64,000 bases of DNA from Inia geoffrensis (GCA_036417435.1 CM070905.1:70325092-70389091); one strand, 5' to 3'; positions 28,954 to 40,334 are shown, counted from the first letter of the stretch. The notes: generated from the letters alone by a model not told the origin. Program-made: numbers and translations.

Positions 28954-29250
28954 TTTTTTATGCTAATGGAATGACTGTTTTAATTAAGCAGCATTTCCTC
29001 ACAGAGTAATTACCTAAGTTGTTTACTTAAATTTTTGGGGTTCATTAACATATCTCTAATCTTTTTTCTTCTCATCCTACAAGTCAAAAGTTTTCTTTTA
29101 ACTTGTTTTTTTTTTTTTCCATTGGTGATTTTTTTTTTTTTTAACATCTTTATTGGGGTATAATTTCTTTACAATGGTGTGTCAGTTTCTACTTTATAAC
29201 AAAGTGAATCAGTTATACATATACACACGTTCGCAAATCTCTTCCCTCTT
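28954..29250 (-). mobile_element. 5'-truncated L1 with probable 3' transduction
   Basis: Read on the minus strand: about 110 bases of L1 3' end (29250 down to about 29143), a first A-run (29142-29128), about 165 bases of non-L1 sequence, then a second A-run (28960-28954). The whole unit is flanked by identical direct repeats of about 28 bases (28926-28953 and 29251-29278). An ATTAAA polyadenylation signal (minus strand, 28979-28984) precedes the second A-run by 18 bases. Confidence 0.75.
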
Positions 29251-29278
29251 GGGTAGATTTTTCCAGAAAGTTTTCTTT

Positions 29279-29736
29279 ATGTGTGATGGAACATTAATAA
29301 ATTGCATCAATTCCCTCTAAATTGTAATCTCACTGGTACGTTGTTAATATAGTGAATAAAGAAAAATTGGAAGGGAGAATGTGGCGACAAAAGAGGCAAA
29401 GGGCCAAGAGGATTATCCCATCACTAAAGCTGATTGTCCCACCTCTTTAAAGTCAACTGATCAGGTTGGATTTGTTTGGCCATTAAGCTGAATTTGCCCA
29501 TGAGGCCCTGGAATCGTATGTAATTTTGTAATAGCCGAATATGCCACCAAAAATAGTCACTTACAGACATTTAGAATTGAGATTTTAGTGTCATATATGA
29601 GAAGATAGTCATATATATCTATATGTTTTAGTCTTCTTGGCATCATATGGAGGGGAAAATAAAGCAAGTAAAAGCAATAAAAAACTTCAAGTTTAATTTG
29701 TGGTTAGAAGAAAAACATTTTCTGAATATGAATTAG
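29279..29736. other. AT-rich intergenic DNA
   Basis: No gene and no repeat that I can name. Confidence 0.45.
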
Positions 29737-29751
29737 GATTTGAGGTCTTTT

Positions 29752-30059
29752 TTTTTTAGAAGATGTTGGGGGTAGGAGTTTATTAATTAATTATTTTTGC
29801 TGTGTTGGGTCTTCGTTTCTGTGCGAGGGCTTTCTCTAGTTGTGGCAAGCGGGGGCCACCCATCGTCGCTGTGCGTGGGCCTCTCGCTATCGCGACCTCT
29901 CTTGTTGTGGAGCACAGGCTCCAGATGCGCAGGCTCAGTAGTTGTAGCTCACGGGCCTAGTTGCTCGGCAGCATGTGGGATCCTCCCAGACCAGGGCTCG
30001 AACCCGTGTCCCCTGCATTAGCAGGCAGATTCTCAACCACTGGGCCACCAGGGAAGCCC
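29752..30059 (-). mobile_element. Long-form CHR SINE
   Basis: The head on the minus strand ends AGGGAAGCCC at 30059. The body carries the extra 'tagttgtagctcacgggcc' and 'gggctttctctagttgtggc' units of the long CHR form, with an AT-rich tail. Target duplications of 15 bases are GATTTGAGGTCTTTT at 29737-29751 and 30060-30074. Confidence 0.93.
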
Positions 30060-31260
30060 GATTTGAGGTCTTTTAGCATGAATTGTGAAACATCCTGCAT
30101 AGCAAAAGGGACTCTGAATATTATTGTAGGAGGGATGAATGTGTTGCATTTAATTGCTAAAGTTTGGCAAAACATCAAAAGGGATAACAGAGAAAATAGA
30201 GCAAGAGATAGACTCGGAAGGAGACAGACAGCTATTGATCAGCTCCTTCGTCTCCTTCTTGGCCAAGAGACTCCCTTCTCAAGCTTCATTCAATCCAAAA
30301 AGCTGCAAATCATTACAAAGGAATGTTTCTACAGTTCTTTCCTTTATTTCCCTGGAGACACAAGAGTATCAGAGGAATATATGACAAAGAAATTTGTAAT
30401 AAAAAGAAAATCGTTATAAATAATTTAACTGGATCAATTCTAGTAAAATCACTGAGAGACATTTAAAAAATTGTCTCTTAATTTATTTAAGGATATTTTA
30501 TTGATTAAGGAAAATACAGTGGGGTTTAGATATAGCAAAGTGTACTATAGTTGAAGCAGTTTAAAATTTGCAGTATTACTGATATTTTATTTGACTATAA
30601 ATTGTGCATGAGCAATTTTATGTTTATCAATTTCATGTTTATATTTCTGAGAAGTCTAGAAAGTCTTTTGGTAACATAGTTAAAAGTTCTGTACAGTAGC
30701 TTAGGAGTAATTTTGCTTAGGATTTGTTGAACACAATCAAGACTTGGTGTTGAATTATTAAAAAAGAAATGTTGACCTTAAACTGAACTGATAGAAAAAG
30801 AAAAACAGAATTAAAAAAATTAAGATCATGGTAAGCTAAACCTAAGCCACAAAGAAAGAGTTTTAAATAAGGACTGTTAAAACCTGCAATAGATTACCCA
30901 GATGAAGTGAGAGAATTTCCTTCCATGGGAAAATGATGAAGACTGAAAAATTGAAAGATGGTTTGAAATGTGACTAGAGAAATGTTTTTAGGACAGAAGG
31001 GGAATAAGTAGTCACAATTATTTTTCAAGAAAACACACCTCTCAGATCTCTCGTGGGAGCATAATTGAAGCCAGCCCCAACGCTATACTCTGAAATTCAT
31101 CACAGCATTTGTGCTGATGTTTCTAGCCAATTACTGTGGCAGGGATACCAAGGCAGGCTCATTACAAGAGGGTGTGCTGGATGTCTCTGACATTTGGCTT
31201 TGGCTTGAAGACTCCCTGCTTTCCTTGCCAAAGCTTTTAAAAAGTGCACTGCAGTCTAAG
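30060..31260. other. Intergenic DNA
   Basis: AT-rich and without a recognisable gene. The open frame across 29961-30419 runs out of the SINE into unique sequence and has no support. Confidence 0.5.
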
Positions 31261-31363
31261 ACTTTCCTTCCTTCCTCCCTCCCATTTCTTCTTCCTTCCT
31301 TTCCTCCTCCCTTCCTCCTTCCCTCTATCCCTCCCTCTCTTTTATCCTTCCTTCCCTCTCTGC
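31261..31363. repeat. Pyrimidine-rich (CCTT/CCCTC)n low-complexity tract
   Basis: About 100 bases made almost only of C and T on the plus strand, with irregular CCTT, CCTCC and TTCC units. Confidence 0.95.
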
Positions 31364-31515
31364 TTCACAGAGGATCAGACCTGAATTCTGTTAGCTCTCC
31401 TAGCCTCCTATGGCTCCTTCCCTATTTTCCCTCACAGATGTTTCTCCCAATAAATCTCTTGTGCATCTCATCCAGTCTTGGTGTCTGCTTCTTAGAGAAT
31501 CTAGACTAATGCACG
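31364..31515 (+). mobile_element. LTR-like 3' end fragment
   Basis: 'ccctcacagatgtttctccc', AATAAATCTCTTG and 'tctagactaatgcac' match the end pattern of old mammalian LTRs (AATAAA, then 'tctgcttct...aactaatgca'). The upstream part is replaced by the pyrimidine tract. Confidence 0.45.
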
Positions 31516-31800
31516 AGAATTCTGTTTGAATTAGATCAAAAACAAAATAAAACAAAACACATTTAAAACAAAGGAGAAGGAGAAAGGAGTATAGCAATCT
31601 CCTAAATTGTTAGAAACTCATCTCATATTAAAGATGTATTTAAGGATTAAGAAATTATATGTAAAACTGATTAGATTTAGTTTGTCTTTGTGATTCCTAT
31701 TTAAAAACAGTTAAAAAAGCAGTTTTCTAGGAGACTCAATTTTTTAAAAATAAATTTCAATGATCCAGTCTATGGATTTTGGACAAAGACAAGTTTCTTT

Positions 31801-32012
31801 ATTTATTTATTTTTTTTTTGCTGTACACGGGCCTCTCACTGTTGTGGCCTCTCCCGTTGCAGAGCACAGGCTCCGGATGCGCACGGCCAGCGGCCGTGGC
31901 TCATGGGCCCAGCCGCTCCGCGGCATGTGGGATCCTCCCGGACCGGGGCACGAACCTGCGTCCCCTGTGTCGGCAGGTGGACTGTCAACAACTGCGCCAC
32001 CCAGGGAAGCCT
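31801..32012 (-). mobile_element. CHR SINE
   Basis: Reverse orientation with an ATTT/T-rich tail (31801-31820) and a head ending AGGGAAGCCT at 32012. Target duplications are GACAAGTTTCTTT (31788-31800) and GACAAATTTCTTT (32013-32025), one mismatch. A 1-base insertion in the head (CACCCAGGG) is visible. Confidence 0.93.
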
Positions 32013-32379
32013 GACAAATTTCTTTTATAAAAATAAAACTACTTTTTCCACTTAACAAAAGAAACAGTCTCTTACCTTAGTCTCCAATATAATTCTCTGA
32101 GAAGAACTACAGTCCAATGTCCTATTTTTTTTTCTCACTCAAAAACAGCAATTTGTCAGCAAAGGTGCAACATCAAAGCATAATTTGGAAAAAGGACATT
32201 ACCTGTGGCAGATTTTATTTTCCAAAGATACACTACAGTACCGAGCATCCTCTGTGCTCTTCTGCAGTGTGACTTGTAACCCTCCCAATCAGGAGGTGGG
32301 TCTGCTTTCCCCTCACTTTGAAACTTGTCGGGCTTGGGTTCTCCTGACTAGTAGAGAATGGTGGAGGTGATCTTCCTTG

Positions 32380-33000
32380 GATCTGTGCATTGATATCTCT
32401 TACTAACTTTGGAAAATTCCTGACCATTATTTTCTGTTTACATATTTCTTCTGCCCCATTTTCTTTCTCTTTTCCTTCTGGAATTATAGTCACACACACA
32501 CTACTGGATTTTTGTCTCACAGGTATCACATGCTCTGATCCGTTTTTCCACTTTTCATCTTTGTGTTTTAGTTTGCATAATTTCTTTTGACTTATCTTCG
32601 AGTTTACTTCTTTCTTCTGTTGTGTCCAGTCTGCTGAAATCACATTTTCAAAAATCTCCAATTATATTTTTCATTTTATTGTCATTTGCCCCTTAGTAAT
32701 GTTTATCTTTCTGCTGCAATTCTCCGTGTGCTCCTGTACGTTTCCCACTAAATCCTTTAACACATTTATCATTTTGGGTTTTCAGGACCTGTCTGATAGT
32801 TCTAATATCTGGACCATCTCTGCTTTTGCTTCTACTGACCATTTCTTCTTTTGACCATAGGTCAAATTCTTTTGATCATCCAAGTCTTTCATAATTTTTG
32901 ATTGTGTGTCAGGTAGTGTGTATAAAAGAACACTGAGAGTAAAGTAAATAATATTTACCCGCAGAAATGGGTACCTCCTTTATTCTGCCAGGCTGCTACT
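32380..33000 (-). mobile_element. Old L1 or HAL1 ORF1-like fragment
   Basis: The minus-strand frame at 32233-32661 includes FENVISADWTQQKKEV, VTIIPEGKEKENGAEEIC and MVRNFPKLVRDINAQIQ, which aligns with the middle of L1-type ORF1 proteins (compare VPEGEE and NFPNMGREI in the younger L1 at 19.4 kb). Sequence with the same flavour continues to about 33000. HAL1 or old L1M cannot be separated by eye. Confidence 0.65.
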
Positions 33001-33830
33001 ATGGGTACCTGAGTCAGTCTGCAGTATAGTTGAGCTGGGTCAGGGTTTGTTACAGGTTTGGTTAGGTTCAATTCAGCATTGGCTTCAAATGTTTTTGAGG
33101 ACACAGTCAAGATTTTCCTTTTATAGGAAGGAGACCTCATACAGATCTCTTTGTACTTTACAGCTCAGCCACCAGCATTCTCAGCCTCAGATGTGCTTTA
33201 CAACTTGGCTGTTACTTTTTTTTTTTTTTTTGCTGGGGAGTGTTCTTTGCTCTTCTGTCATGTCCTTGGCTTTCACTCCTGTCCTTATGAGTCCTCTCCC
33301 TTTCTTGCTGTTTTAACTCAGCTTTGGAGGGCTCTTGCAGTACACCGTAAAGAGATTTTTCTCTTCTGCTAATTCCTTAGCCTTTGGCAGCCACCGCTTT
33401 GGATTAGGTAAAGACCCAGATTGCTTCGTCTTTCCTGTCCTAATCCGTTTTTAGCCACTGTCATACTTGAGGATGTTTGTGCCCATTGAGAGAGCTGGGG
33501 AGGGAGCTCTCTTGCCTGACCACAGCCTATAGAGCTTCAAATCCTTGTACTATGTGAAGGCCCATGGGTTAGAGTTGGCAAGTAGTTGTACACTCACTCT
33601 GTGGCTTTTGATCCTTGGATTATAAACTGTCACACTAGACCATACACCCACATTAAAAGATGGTTAAATGATCAGCTAGTTTCTCTTTATCCCTCACTAT
33701 GGCTGTCTTCTTTCTATAGCTAATCCATAAGAGATAAAAACACTGTGGGCTTTTTCTTCCTAAGAATGTCTTATTACTTCTTGGATTTTAGTTCCTTTAG
33801 ATGTCTTTGGTTCCTCAGTTCCATGAGAGG
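33001..33830. other. Intergenic DNA, probably old repeat
   Basis: T-rich on the plus strand with a pure T run at 33217-33230. It may be the continuation of the old L1/HAL1 element (5' part on the minus strand). No gene. Confidence 0.4.
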
Positions 33831-34062
33831 TTTTTTTTTTTAATTGAGGTGAAATTGATATATAACATTTCATACATTTCTGGTGTACAACATTATAATT
33901 CTACATCCACATACACCACAAAGTGATCATCACCAAAAGTATCATTATCATCCATCATCATACAATTGATCCTCTTTACTCACTTTGCCTTAACCACCAA
34001 TCTGTTCTCTGTATCTGTGAATTTGTTTTTTGTTTGTTCATTTGTTTTGTTTTCTGATAGGT
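33831..34062 (-). mobile_element. Old L1 3'-end fragment
   Basis: Reverse complement of an L1 3' UTR: T-run (33831-33842), 'attgaggtgaaattgatata', 'ttctggtgtacaacattat', 'atacaccacaaagtgatcat'. It ends before a second T-run near 34063. Confidence 0.8.
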
Positions 34063-35099
34063 TTTTTTTTTTTAAAAAACTATAGTTTTGTAGCTTTTCT
34101 AGCTCATTCTTGTTAGGGTGGGAGCAAATGGTCTTTTGCAAATTTCTACATCCAAATTCTAAGGTGAAATCCCACTATGTTCACTTGTTTTGTTTTCCAA
34201 TTTGCAGTACTTTCTTGGTTTTCTCTCTTAAAGGCCGCAGCTCCTAATGCAGCCCTCCTACAACTTTAGCTCTTGCCTGGTTTCTGTTCCTGCTCCCTTA
34301 AATTGCCCCCCAGACTTAAGGGGAATTATAATAACTACCTGCTCTTGCTAGCTCTGAGCTGCTTCACTATCGTTTGTTGGCTTCCTTTAGCCTTGTCCAT
34401 ATTTTTCAAAACAGTCCCTTTATTAAACTCTTCTCAGTCATTGAAATGAGCCACCTCCTTCCTGCTGGGCCGCTGACTGATAGGGGACCTTCCTATGAGA
34501 AAAAGTAAGAGATTCAACCCACAGGCAGATAGTAGAGTGTATTATGAAGAAAGCAAATAGAGAATTGTCACAGTTGGTTGAGTTATGTTGAAGTGGTAGT
34601 AATGTTGGTGACATCCACGAATGAGAAGAGAAAGAATAGATTTCCCCCCTAATTCTTCTTCTTTAATAAGCCTCTGGCTTCTTAAATGGAAAGCTGAGCC
34701 ACACAGTTTTATTTGGGTTTGAGGGTCATTTTCCAGATTAAAATTAAAAAAAAAAAAAAGGAACTCATTTGGGTGTATACAAAAGGTTAATGTGGAATAC
34801 CAAGGCTAAAGAATTAATGTGGCTTTCTTGGTGAAGTCGGGTCTGGGAAGGTAAAGAGAGATTAGAAGAGGAAGCAGACAATTCCAAGAAGACAAATTAT
34901 TTTTATCAGCTGCAATATTTTATTTAACATATACAGTATCATTTGCTATCACATAACTTACTCAGCATGAACCCTTAGGTTTCATATAAGTACCTGAATA
35001 TTTCTCTCTAAGAACCTTTTTTGGTAGAAGGCACCATGAAATAACCAAACCTTTATTGGCTTAGCTTAGTGCTTGGAACACAGCAGGTTTTCAAAAACT
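34063..35099. other. Intergenic DNA, possible LTR remnant
   Basis: 34120-34490 has the end pattern of an old LTR ('ctttattaaactcttctcag', 'cctgctgggccgctgactgata') but is too diverged to name. 34491-35099 shows no gene or clear repeat. Confidence 0.4.
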
Positions 35100-35240
35100 G
35101 TTAGATATATTAATACTAGCTGACATATATTAAGGACGAGCTGAGTCCTTACACTGTGCCAGGAGCTCTGCAAAGAGTGCTTGACATACTGTTAATACCT
35201 CAGTTTATAGGTGAGGAATCTGAGGATACATGAAGCATTT
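35100..35240 (-). mobile_element. MIR fragment
   Basis: 'tagctgacatatattaaggacg...ctgtgccaggagctctgc' then 'ctcagtttataggtgaggaatctgagg' is the reverse complement of the MIR core and 3' part. Confidence 0.75.
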
Positions 35241-35857
35241 CTATAATAGACACTCAAAGTGATAATGAATTGACAGAGGTGGAGACTGTGTCATTAAAAA
35301 TTTTTCACAGTTGTTTGTGGGAAAAAACCCTTCAGCTTATTGAAATGCAAGATTGGAAGACAAAAAAAAATCTTGATTTTCTTTTGCATGCATGATAAAG
35401 CTTATCAGCATTTTTGCAAATCCCTGTAGGATACATCTGACCTGACAGGAGTCACAATTATGGGCCATATACCTTACCTTTTTTTCTGAGAAAAGCAGAG
35501 ATTTCATCTCTCCGTTTATTCTTTCACTTATTTCCTTCCTTTCATTTCCCCCCACTTCATTCTCTCTTTTAAATCGTTCACGTTCATTCATTTATTGCTT
35601 CATTCCTTCCTTTTTTCCATCATTCAAACAAGGCCAGGTGCTTAATTTTAAAATCTCATTCAAAATGGTGCCACGTCACCCGCTGGCGCCAAGAACCGAG
35701 AGGTGCTGTCATCTTTCTCCCTGCCAGCGTGGATCTCCGTGGAGTCCCGCCCTCTTCTCCTCACCTGCTCCCCAGGAACCCGCGGCGAGGTCACTGCCAC
35801 ACACTCCGGCCTCAGGCATTCTCCCTCAAGGCCTTCGCCCCTACCCCCTCTCCCAGG

Positions 35858-35920
35858 GGCCGCCCCGCCCCGCCCCGCCCCGCCCCTCCCCTCCCCTCCG
35901 CTCCCCTCCCCTCCCCTCCC
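35858..35920. promoter_or_regulatory. GC-box array and CTCCC tract
   Basis: Four to five tandem CCGCCCC units (35861-35886) read as GGGCGG Sp/KLF sites on the minus strand. They are followed by (CTCCC)n to 35920. It probably recruits Sp1-family factors to the TSPAN13 promoter. The minus strand is strongly G-rich and could form a G-quadruplex. Confidence 0.75.
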
Positions 35921-35945
35921 GGATCCCAGCTAGCTGAGCGCATTT

Positions 35946-35953
35946 ATTTGCAT
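35946..35953 (+). promoter_or_regulatory. Perfect octamer motif ATTTGCAT
   Basis: The exact POU-factor octamer sits inside an AT-rich 20-base island in the middle of the CpG island, 28 bases upstream of a CCAAT box. Motif identity is seen; binding is inferred. Confidence 0.6.
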
Positions 35954-35980
35954 ATTTCTACCTTTGTTCCCCACCGGCGG

Positions 35981-35990
35981 CCAATCAGCG
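35981..35990 (+). promoter_or_regulatory. CCAAT box (NF-Y type) CCAATCAGCG
   Basis: A perfect NF-Y core with preferred flanks (GGCCAATCAGCG). NF-Y sites usually lie 60-100 bases upstream of the start of transcription, which would place the TSPAN13 start at about 36045-36090. A GC box (GGGCGGGGC, 36012-36020) follows. Confidence 0.7.
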
Positions 35991-36263
35991 CGCGGGGCGA
36001 GGCGGGGGTCTGGGCGGGGCTCGGGCTCGGGCTCTGTCTTCAGCTGCTGCGGCCGCAGGTTCCAGAGCGGGTAGGAACCGCCGCGGGCTCGCAGCGCGCT
36101 GCAGCCCCTGCCCAAGCCCCGGGCTCCCCACTGCGTCCCCGCTACTGCGTCCCCGCTGCTGCGTCGCCTCGGCCAGGCCCCGAAGGCAAGGACAAAGAGG
36201 CTGCCTGGAGGCTCCGCCGGAGCCAGACTTTACCTGCAGTTGCCGGGAACCTCAGGCTCCAAG

Positions 36264-36326
36264 ATGGTTTGCGGGGGCTTCGCGTGTTCCAAGAACTGCC
36301 TGTGCGCTCTCAACCTGCTCTACACC
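36264..36326 (+). CDS. TSPAN13: TSPAN13 coding exon 1 (residues 1-21)
   Basis: The ATG at 36264 is in a strong Kozak setting (AAGATGG: A at -3, G at +4). It encodes [20 protein letters not shown] plus T, the cysteine-rich N-terminus typical of the TSPAN13/TSPAN31 pair; such juxtamembrane cysteines are commonly palmitoylated in tetraspanins (family knowledge). The exon ends at ACC followed by the donor GTGAGT (36327), phase 0. The 5' UTR upstream (about 36050-36263) is GC-rich and has no upstream ATG close to the start. A longer 226-codon frame crossing this region is in another frame and is not the protein. Confidence 0.97.
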
Positions 36327-37149
36327 GTGAGTATCCCGAGCCCGTTCCTCCCCGCCTGGGGGCTTTGCACCTGCTCGGGTGCTCCGTGACTTCCCTGTCT
36401 GGCCAATGACTCTCTCACTTCATCCCGCACCCCCTTTCTGTCTTCCCACGCTCTGGCCCCCGCCCCCCCCGGCCTCGCCATCCGTCCCTGCCGGGGACCA
36501 GGAGCCGGCGACTGTCGCAGTCTCTTCCTTTCATTGTGAAGCCGCCGTCTTTCTGGCTCACTGGCCGCGTCTCTTCCCCATTGCTGTACCCCGCCCCCTC
36601 ACCCACCGCCTTGTTTTTCAGTTATTTGACCAGACCTCTCCGCTATCCCATCCTTATACCTTCTGCAGCTCGCTCTTGGCTCCCAAATCCATCTGGGGCG
36701 GATTTGGAGGCGGCAGCCGCCTCGGGTTTGAGGACAGTTTTGCAAAAATAGCGTGATCTGAAACTGACAAGGCGGCATATGGATGGTGTGCGTCGTGTTT
36801 AGCTCTGCGTGCGCCTGTGATTTTAATTGAGGCCACCGTGTAGGTTCACAGGATATCCGCAGCTTCCGAAGTTTGTTTCGTGCTTACATAAAGGAATGTC
36901 TTTTTGCGGGGAGCGGGAGTTGGGGGGGGAGTTTTGCTTATACCTGATGCTTTTTCCATGTATCTCCCCTTTTATCAATATCCTAAATCCATTTTAAGCT
37001 AAATTCTGCAGTAAATAAGCGAGCCTCCACCCAGGTTGTTTCTTTCCCTGCCACCCAGCTTGGGCTTTTTAGTTTTAACCCTGCAGTGTACGCTTGTAAT
37101 TTTTGAGGGGCAATTCGGTGTGAACCGGAGGATGGGAGAGTAGATTGCC

Positions 37150-37330
37150 ATTTACCAGTTGCCTACCACATCCCAGATTTTACATACACTTTCCTTTTTC
37201 TGACAGTCATCCGCGGCAAGGGGGCATTGTCTAAATTTTATACGTAAGATAATAGACCGAAAAGGGCTTTAATAACTTCACAGAGTTGATAGTTTGTGAG
37301 TCAAGAAGTGGAACCCAGGCTGTGGGATCC
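37150..37330 (-). mobile_element. MIR fragment
   Basis: 'cctaccacatcccagattttacatacac...gtaagataatagaccgaaaag...cttcacagagttgatagtttgtgagtcaagaagtggaacccaggc' follows the reverse complement of MIR throughout. Confidence 0.7.
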
Positions 37331-38317
37331 AGATCTTTCCACAGGCTTCTTTACCATGCGGAAGAAACTTCATCTTCTGTCATCATCCCTCCATCATAGT
37401 CTTGCTCCTGTCTATAAATACACCTGGGTTTGTTTTGCAGCACCTACCCTGAAAACAAACCCAGCTCCTGTGCATTAGCAGAGAGCTAGGCCATCTGTGC
37501 AAGCTTAGGTTACATCCTTGGAATGCGGAGTCTGCCTGTGGTCCCCAGCATGAGGGAGAGGCAGGGTCCTTTTAGCATTACTGTTCCCTTGTATGTGAAC
37601 ATGGTTGCAAAGCTTTGAAAGCAAGACATAAACCTGTAAAAAGTATGCCTTTCTGACTAGGTAGTAGGAATCTAATCAACATGTCACTCATCCTAGATTT
37701 GGGAAAAATTCTAGACCACCTGGTGATTCAGGTACTTGTAATCGGAGATCCATGTCAAGTTTCAGATGAGAATCCACCTGTGTCTCACCTTAACATGCCT
37801 ATCACATTGATTATTTATTAAGTAAAAGCTGACCAATTCTCCAGGTATTTTCTTTTGTTAGGATGAATGGCCTGTTTAGAACTTCACATTCCCCATTTTA
37901 TGCTGACTTCTGCCCCTCCCCCTCATGATTTAGCTACCTGTTTGCCAGACATTTAACCTTATAGTATCTGCTTACACACAGTAGAATGTCTGCGTTGCAT
38001 ACTTAGGTCACTGAGGAGGTCTATATAGATTAATATGCCGTATATAATATTTTTTCTAAAGGCAAGTTATTTCTAAATCTGGTTCTGTTGCTTTTGAGAT
38101 ATGTCATTTCTGCTTGAATCTCGTGTATTAGGAAAGCAAAGAGAAAGGTAACTCTGAAGGAGCATATTATATAAGACTTTTATATCTGTTCTAAATTATG
38201 GACCTTCAGAGTGTATTCTATTGATTTTAATAGCACTGTAGTAAAAATTAATTGGAAATTCACAGGACTATAAAGATGGTTGGCCCTTTTCAATCTAAAC
38301 CTTTTAATTTATTTTTT

Positions 38318-38616
38318 AAAATTTATTTATTTATTTATGGCTGCGTTTGGTCTTCGTTGCTGCACGCGGGCTTTCTCTAGTTGCGGTGAGTGGGGGCTAC
38401 TCTTTCTGCGGTGCGCGGGCTTCTCATTGCGGTGGCTTCTCTTGTTGCTGAGCACGGGCTGTATGCTTGCGGGCTTCAGTAGTTGTGGCTCGCGGGCTCC
38501 AGAGTGCAGGCTCAGTCGTTGTGGCACACGGGCTTAGTTGCTCGGGACCAAGGCTCAAACACGTGTCCCCTGCATTGGCAGGCGGATTCTTAACCACTGC
38601 ACCACCAGGGAAGCCC
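38318..38616 (-). mobile_element. Long-form CHR SINE
   Basis: TTTA-repeat tail (38326-38338), a long body with 'ggctttctctagttgcggtg' and 'cagtagttgtggctcgcgg' units, and a head ending AGGGAAGCCC at 38615. Subject to CpG decay, so older than the short-form copies. Confidence 0.93.
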
Positions 38617-39442
38617 TAAGGCTTTTTAGAAAAAGGATATTTCTTAAAATGAATTACTGTCTACTGCTTATACATTGTGAACAAGTTTAGATGAGTTCAG
38701 CAGTTTAAACTGGAAATGAATGAAAGGTAAACATTGAACCAGGTCTTAAATAGATGCTGAAAATGGGCCATTGCTTTTATTTAGATTCTGTATCTTCCCT
38801 GGTTTCACCTCAACATTTTAAGATGGGAAATGTCAAGTGGTTGGGGGCAGAGTTAAGGCTGAAGACTTGGGAGACATTTCTTTTTAAGGCAGGACCCTTT
38901 ATAGGTTCCAATCCCACCTGGGTTGCTGCCCCTAAGCTCTAAATTGTGGGATTGGATCTGAGATTATTTCTAAAAGTGTTAGTAAAGCCAGGATTGCATA
39001 TGGGCGTGGTAGGTGTAAAGGCCATGGTCTGCTCTGAGTCATCACTCTTGCCTTGAAGCATTTTCTTGAGGAACTTAGGGCAGCCTAACTGTCCACATGC
39101 TCAGGTGGCCTGCTTATCACCTTGAGATTAGGGCAGAATTCGTGACCAATCCAGAAAGCATGTCATTAAAATAGGTTGGATGGAATATCCCCCAAACTTG
39201 TCACGGATTTTTGATCACTAGCCAAAGGTGGGGCTGATTTTTGTTGTTGTTTATGGTTTGGTTGTTTTAATTAATAGAATCCCTAGTAATGAACAACTTT
39301 ACGTTAGTGTAGTGAATATCAACAGTTTATAGATATGGGAGGAAAGGGAGAAGCTATGGTTTCTTTATGCACTTTCATGATGTTATACAAAAGAGAGTGA
39401 CTTGCCCTAGAACTTCCTACATTTATAGAAACTGAATGTTTT

Positions 39443-39880
39443 TTCACTCAACAAATATTTATTGAGTGTCTACTGTGTGCAGGGCACTGTTCTCAGTCTG
39501 GGAATACAGCAGTGAACCAAACTGGGCTTTGAAATCAACATGCCTTATGAAGCCTCTTTTTCATTCACTATCTTCTCTACATATGATCTCAAGAGCTTTC
39601 TTCAGTCAATAAACATTTGCTTACTGTGTGCATTCTGCTGAGAACTATGGGAAATAATAAACACATACAAAGGCAAGTACCTCCTGTGTGAAGACAGGAT
39701 CTAGTCGGGATTTATGGAGTGGAAAAATTAATGCTATATAAGGGAAGGGCTGACTTTAGGTGCCACAAAATTTAGGACTAGGGTAGGTCTTTGTGGGTTG
39801 GAGAAGAAGGAATGATTGAATTGAGGAAGTGTGGAAATAGCTTGGTCTTTTTGATACTGTTCAGGATATAAACACAAGTG
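39443..39880 (-). mobile_element. L2 3'-end fragments
   Basis: 'cactcaacaaatatttattgagtgtctactgtgtgcagggcactg' is the reverse complement of the L2 terminus. A second similar start, 'gtcaataaacatttgcttactgtgtgc' at 39605, suggests two L2/MIR pieces side by side. Ends before the next SINE. Confidence 0.75.
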
Positions 39881-39939
39881 AAAAGTGCTTTGGGAAAACG
39901 GTCTATTTTATTTTTAATCGTTTATTTTAAAATAATTTT

Positions 39940-40148
39940 GGGCAGCCTTGGTGGCGCAGTGGTTGAGAGTCCGCCTGCCGACGCAGGGGACACGGGTTCA
40001 TGCCCCGGTCCGGGAAGATCCCACATGCCGTGGAGCGGCTGGGCCCGTGAGCCATGGCCGCTGAGCCTGCGCGTCCGGAGCCTGTGCTCCGCGGCAGGAG
40101 AGGCCGCAACAGTGAGAGGCCCGCGTACCGCAAAAAAAAAAAAAAAAA
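39940..40148 (+). mobile_element. CHR SINE
   Basis: Complete copy with head GGGCAGCCTTGGTGGCGCAG, most CpGs intact (GCGCGTCCGGAGCC) and a pure A tail at 40132-40148. High CpG retention suggests a fairly recent insertion. Confidence 0.95.
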
Positions 40149-40330
40149 TTTTTGATTGAAAGTATTTTGACAAAAAGTAAAAAATAACTTTAATTATTCC
40201 TAATGATTTGTGGGGAATTTTAGGAGGTATGAAATAAGTGTTATATTAAAATATGTAACGTTTTGAATATGTCTCCTTGTGCTTCTTAAGCAGAGAAGAA
40301 AAGACTTCTAGGAATCGACTGCTGTTTATA

Positions 40331-40334
<4 letters not shown>

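Larger units (their letters stand above)
35680..36730. promoter_or_regulatory. TSPAN13: CpG island over the TSPAN13 promoter and exon 1
   Basis: GC content and CpG frequency jump sharply compared with the AT-rich flanks, and fall again after about 36730. The densest part is 35750-36350. This is the usual picture of a broadly expressed, TATA-less mammalian promoter; no good TATA box sits at a suitable distance from exon 1. Boundaries are by eye. Confidence 0.88.

Noticed and set aside
31261..31363. Pyrimidine tract as a splice or regulatory site
   Set aside because: It is simple-sequence expansion with no exon following it.
35729..36409. 226-codon open frame across the CpG island
   Set aside because: It is in a different frame from TSPAN13 exon 1, runs through the exon-intron boundary, and is rich in Pro/Arg/Ala as expected from GC-rich non-coding DNA.
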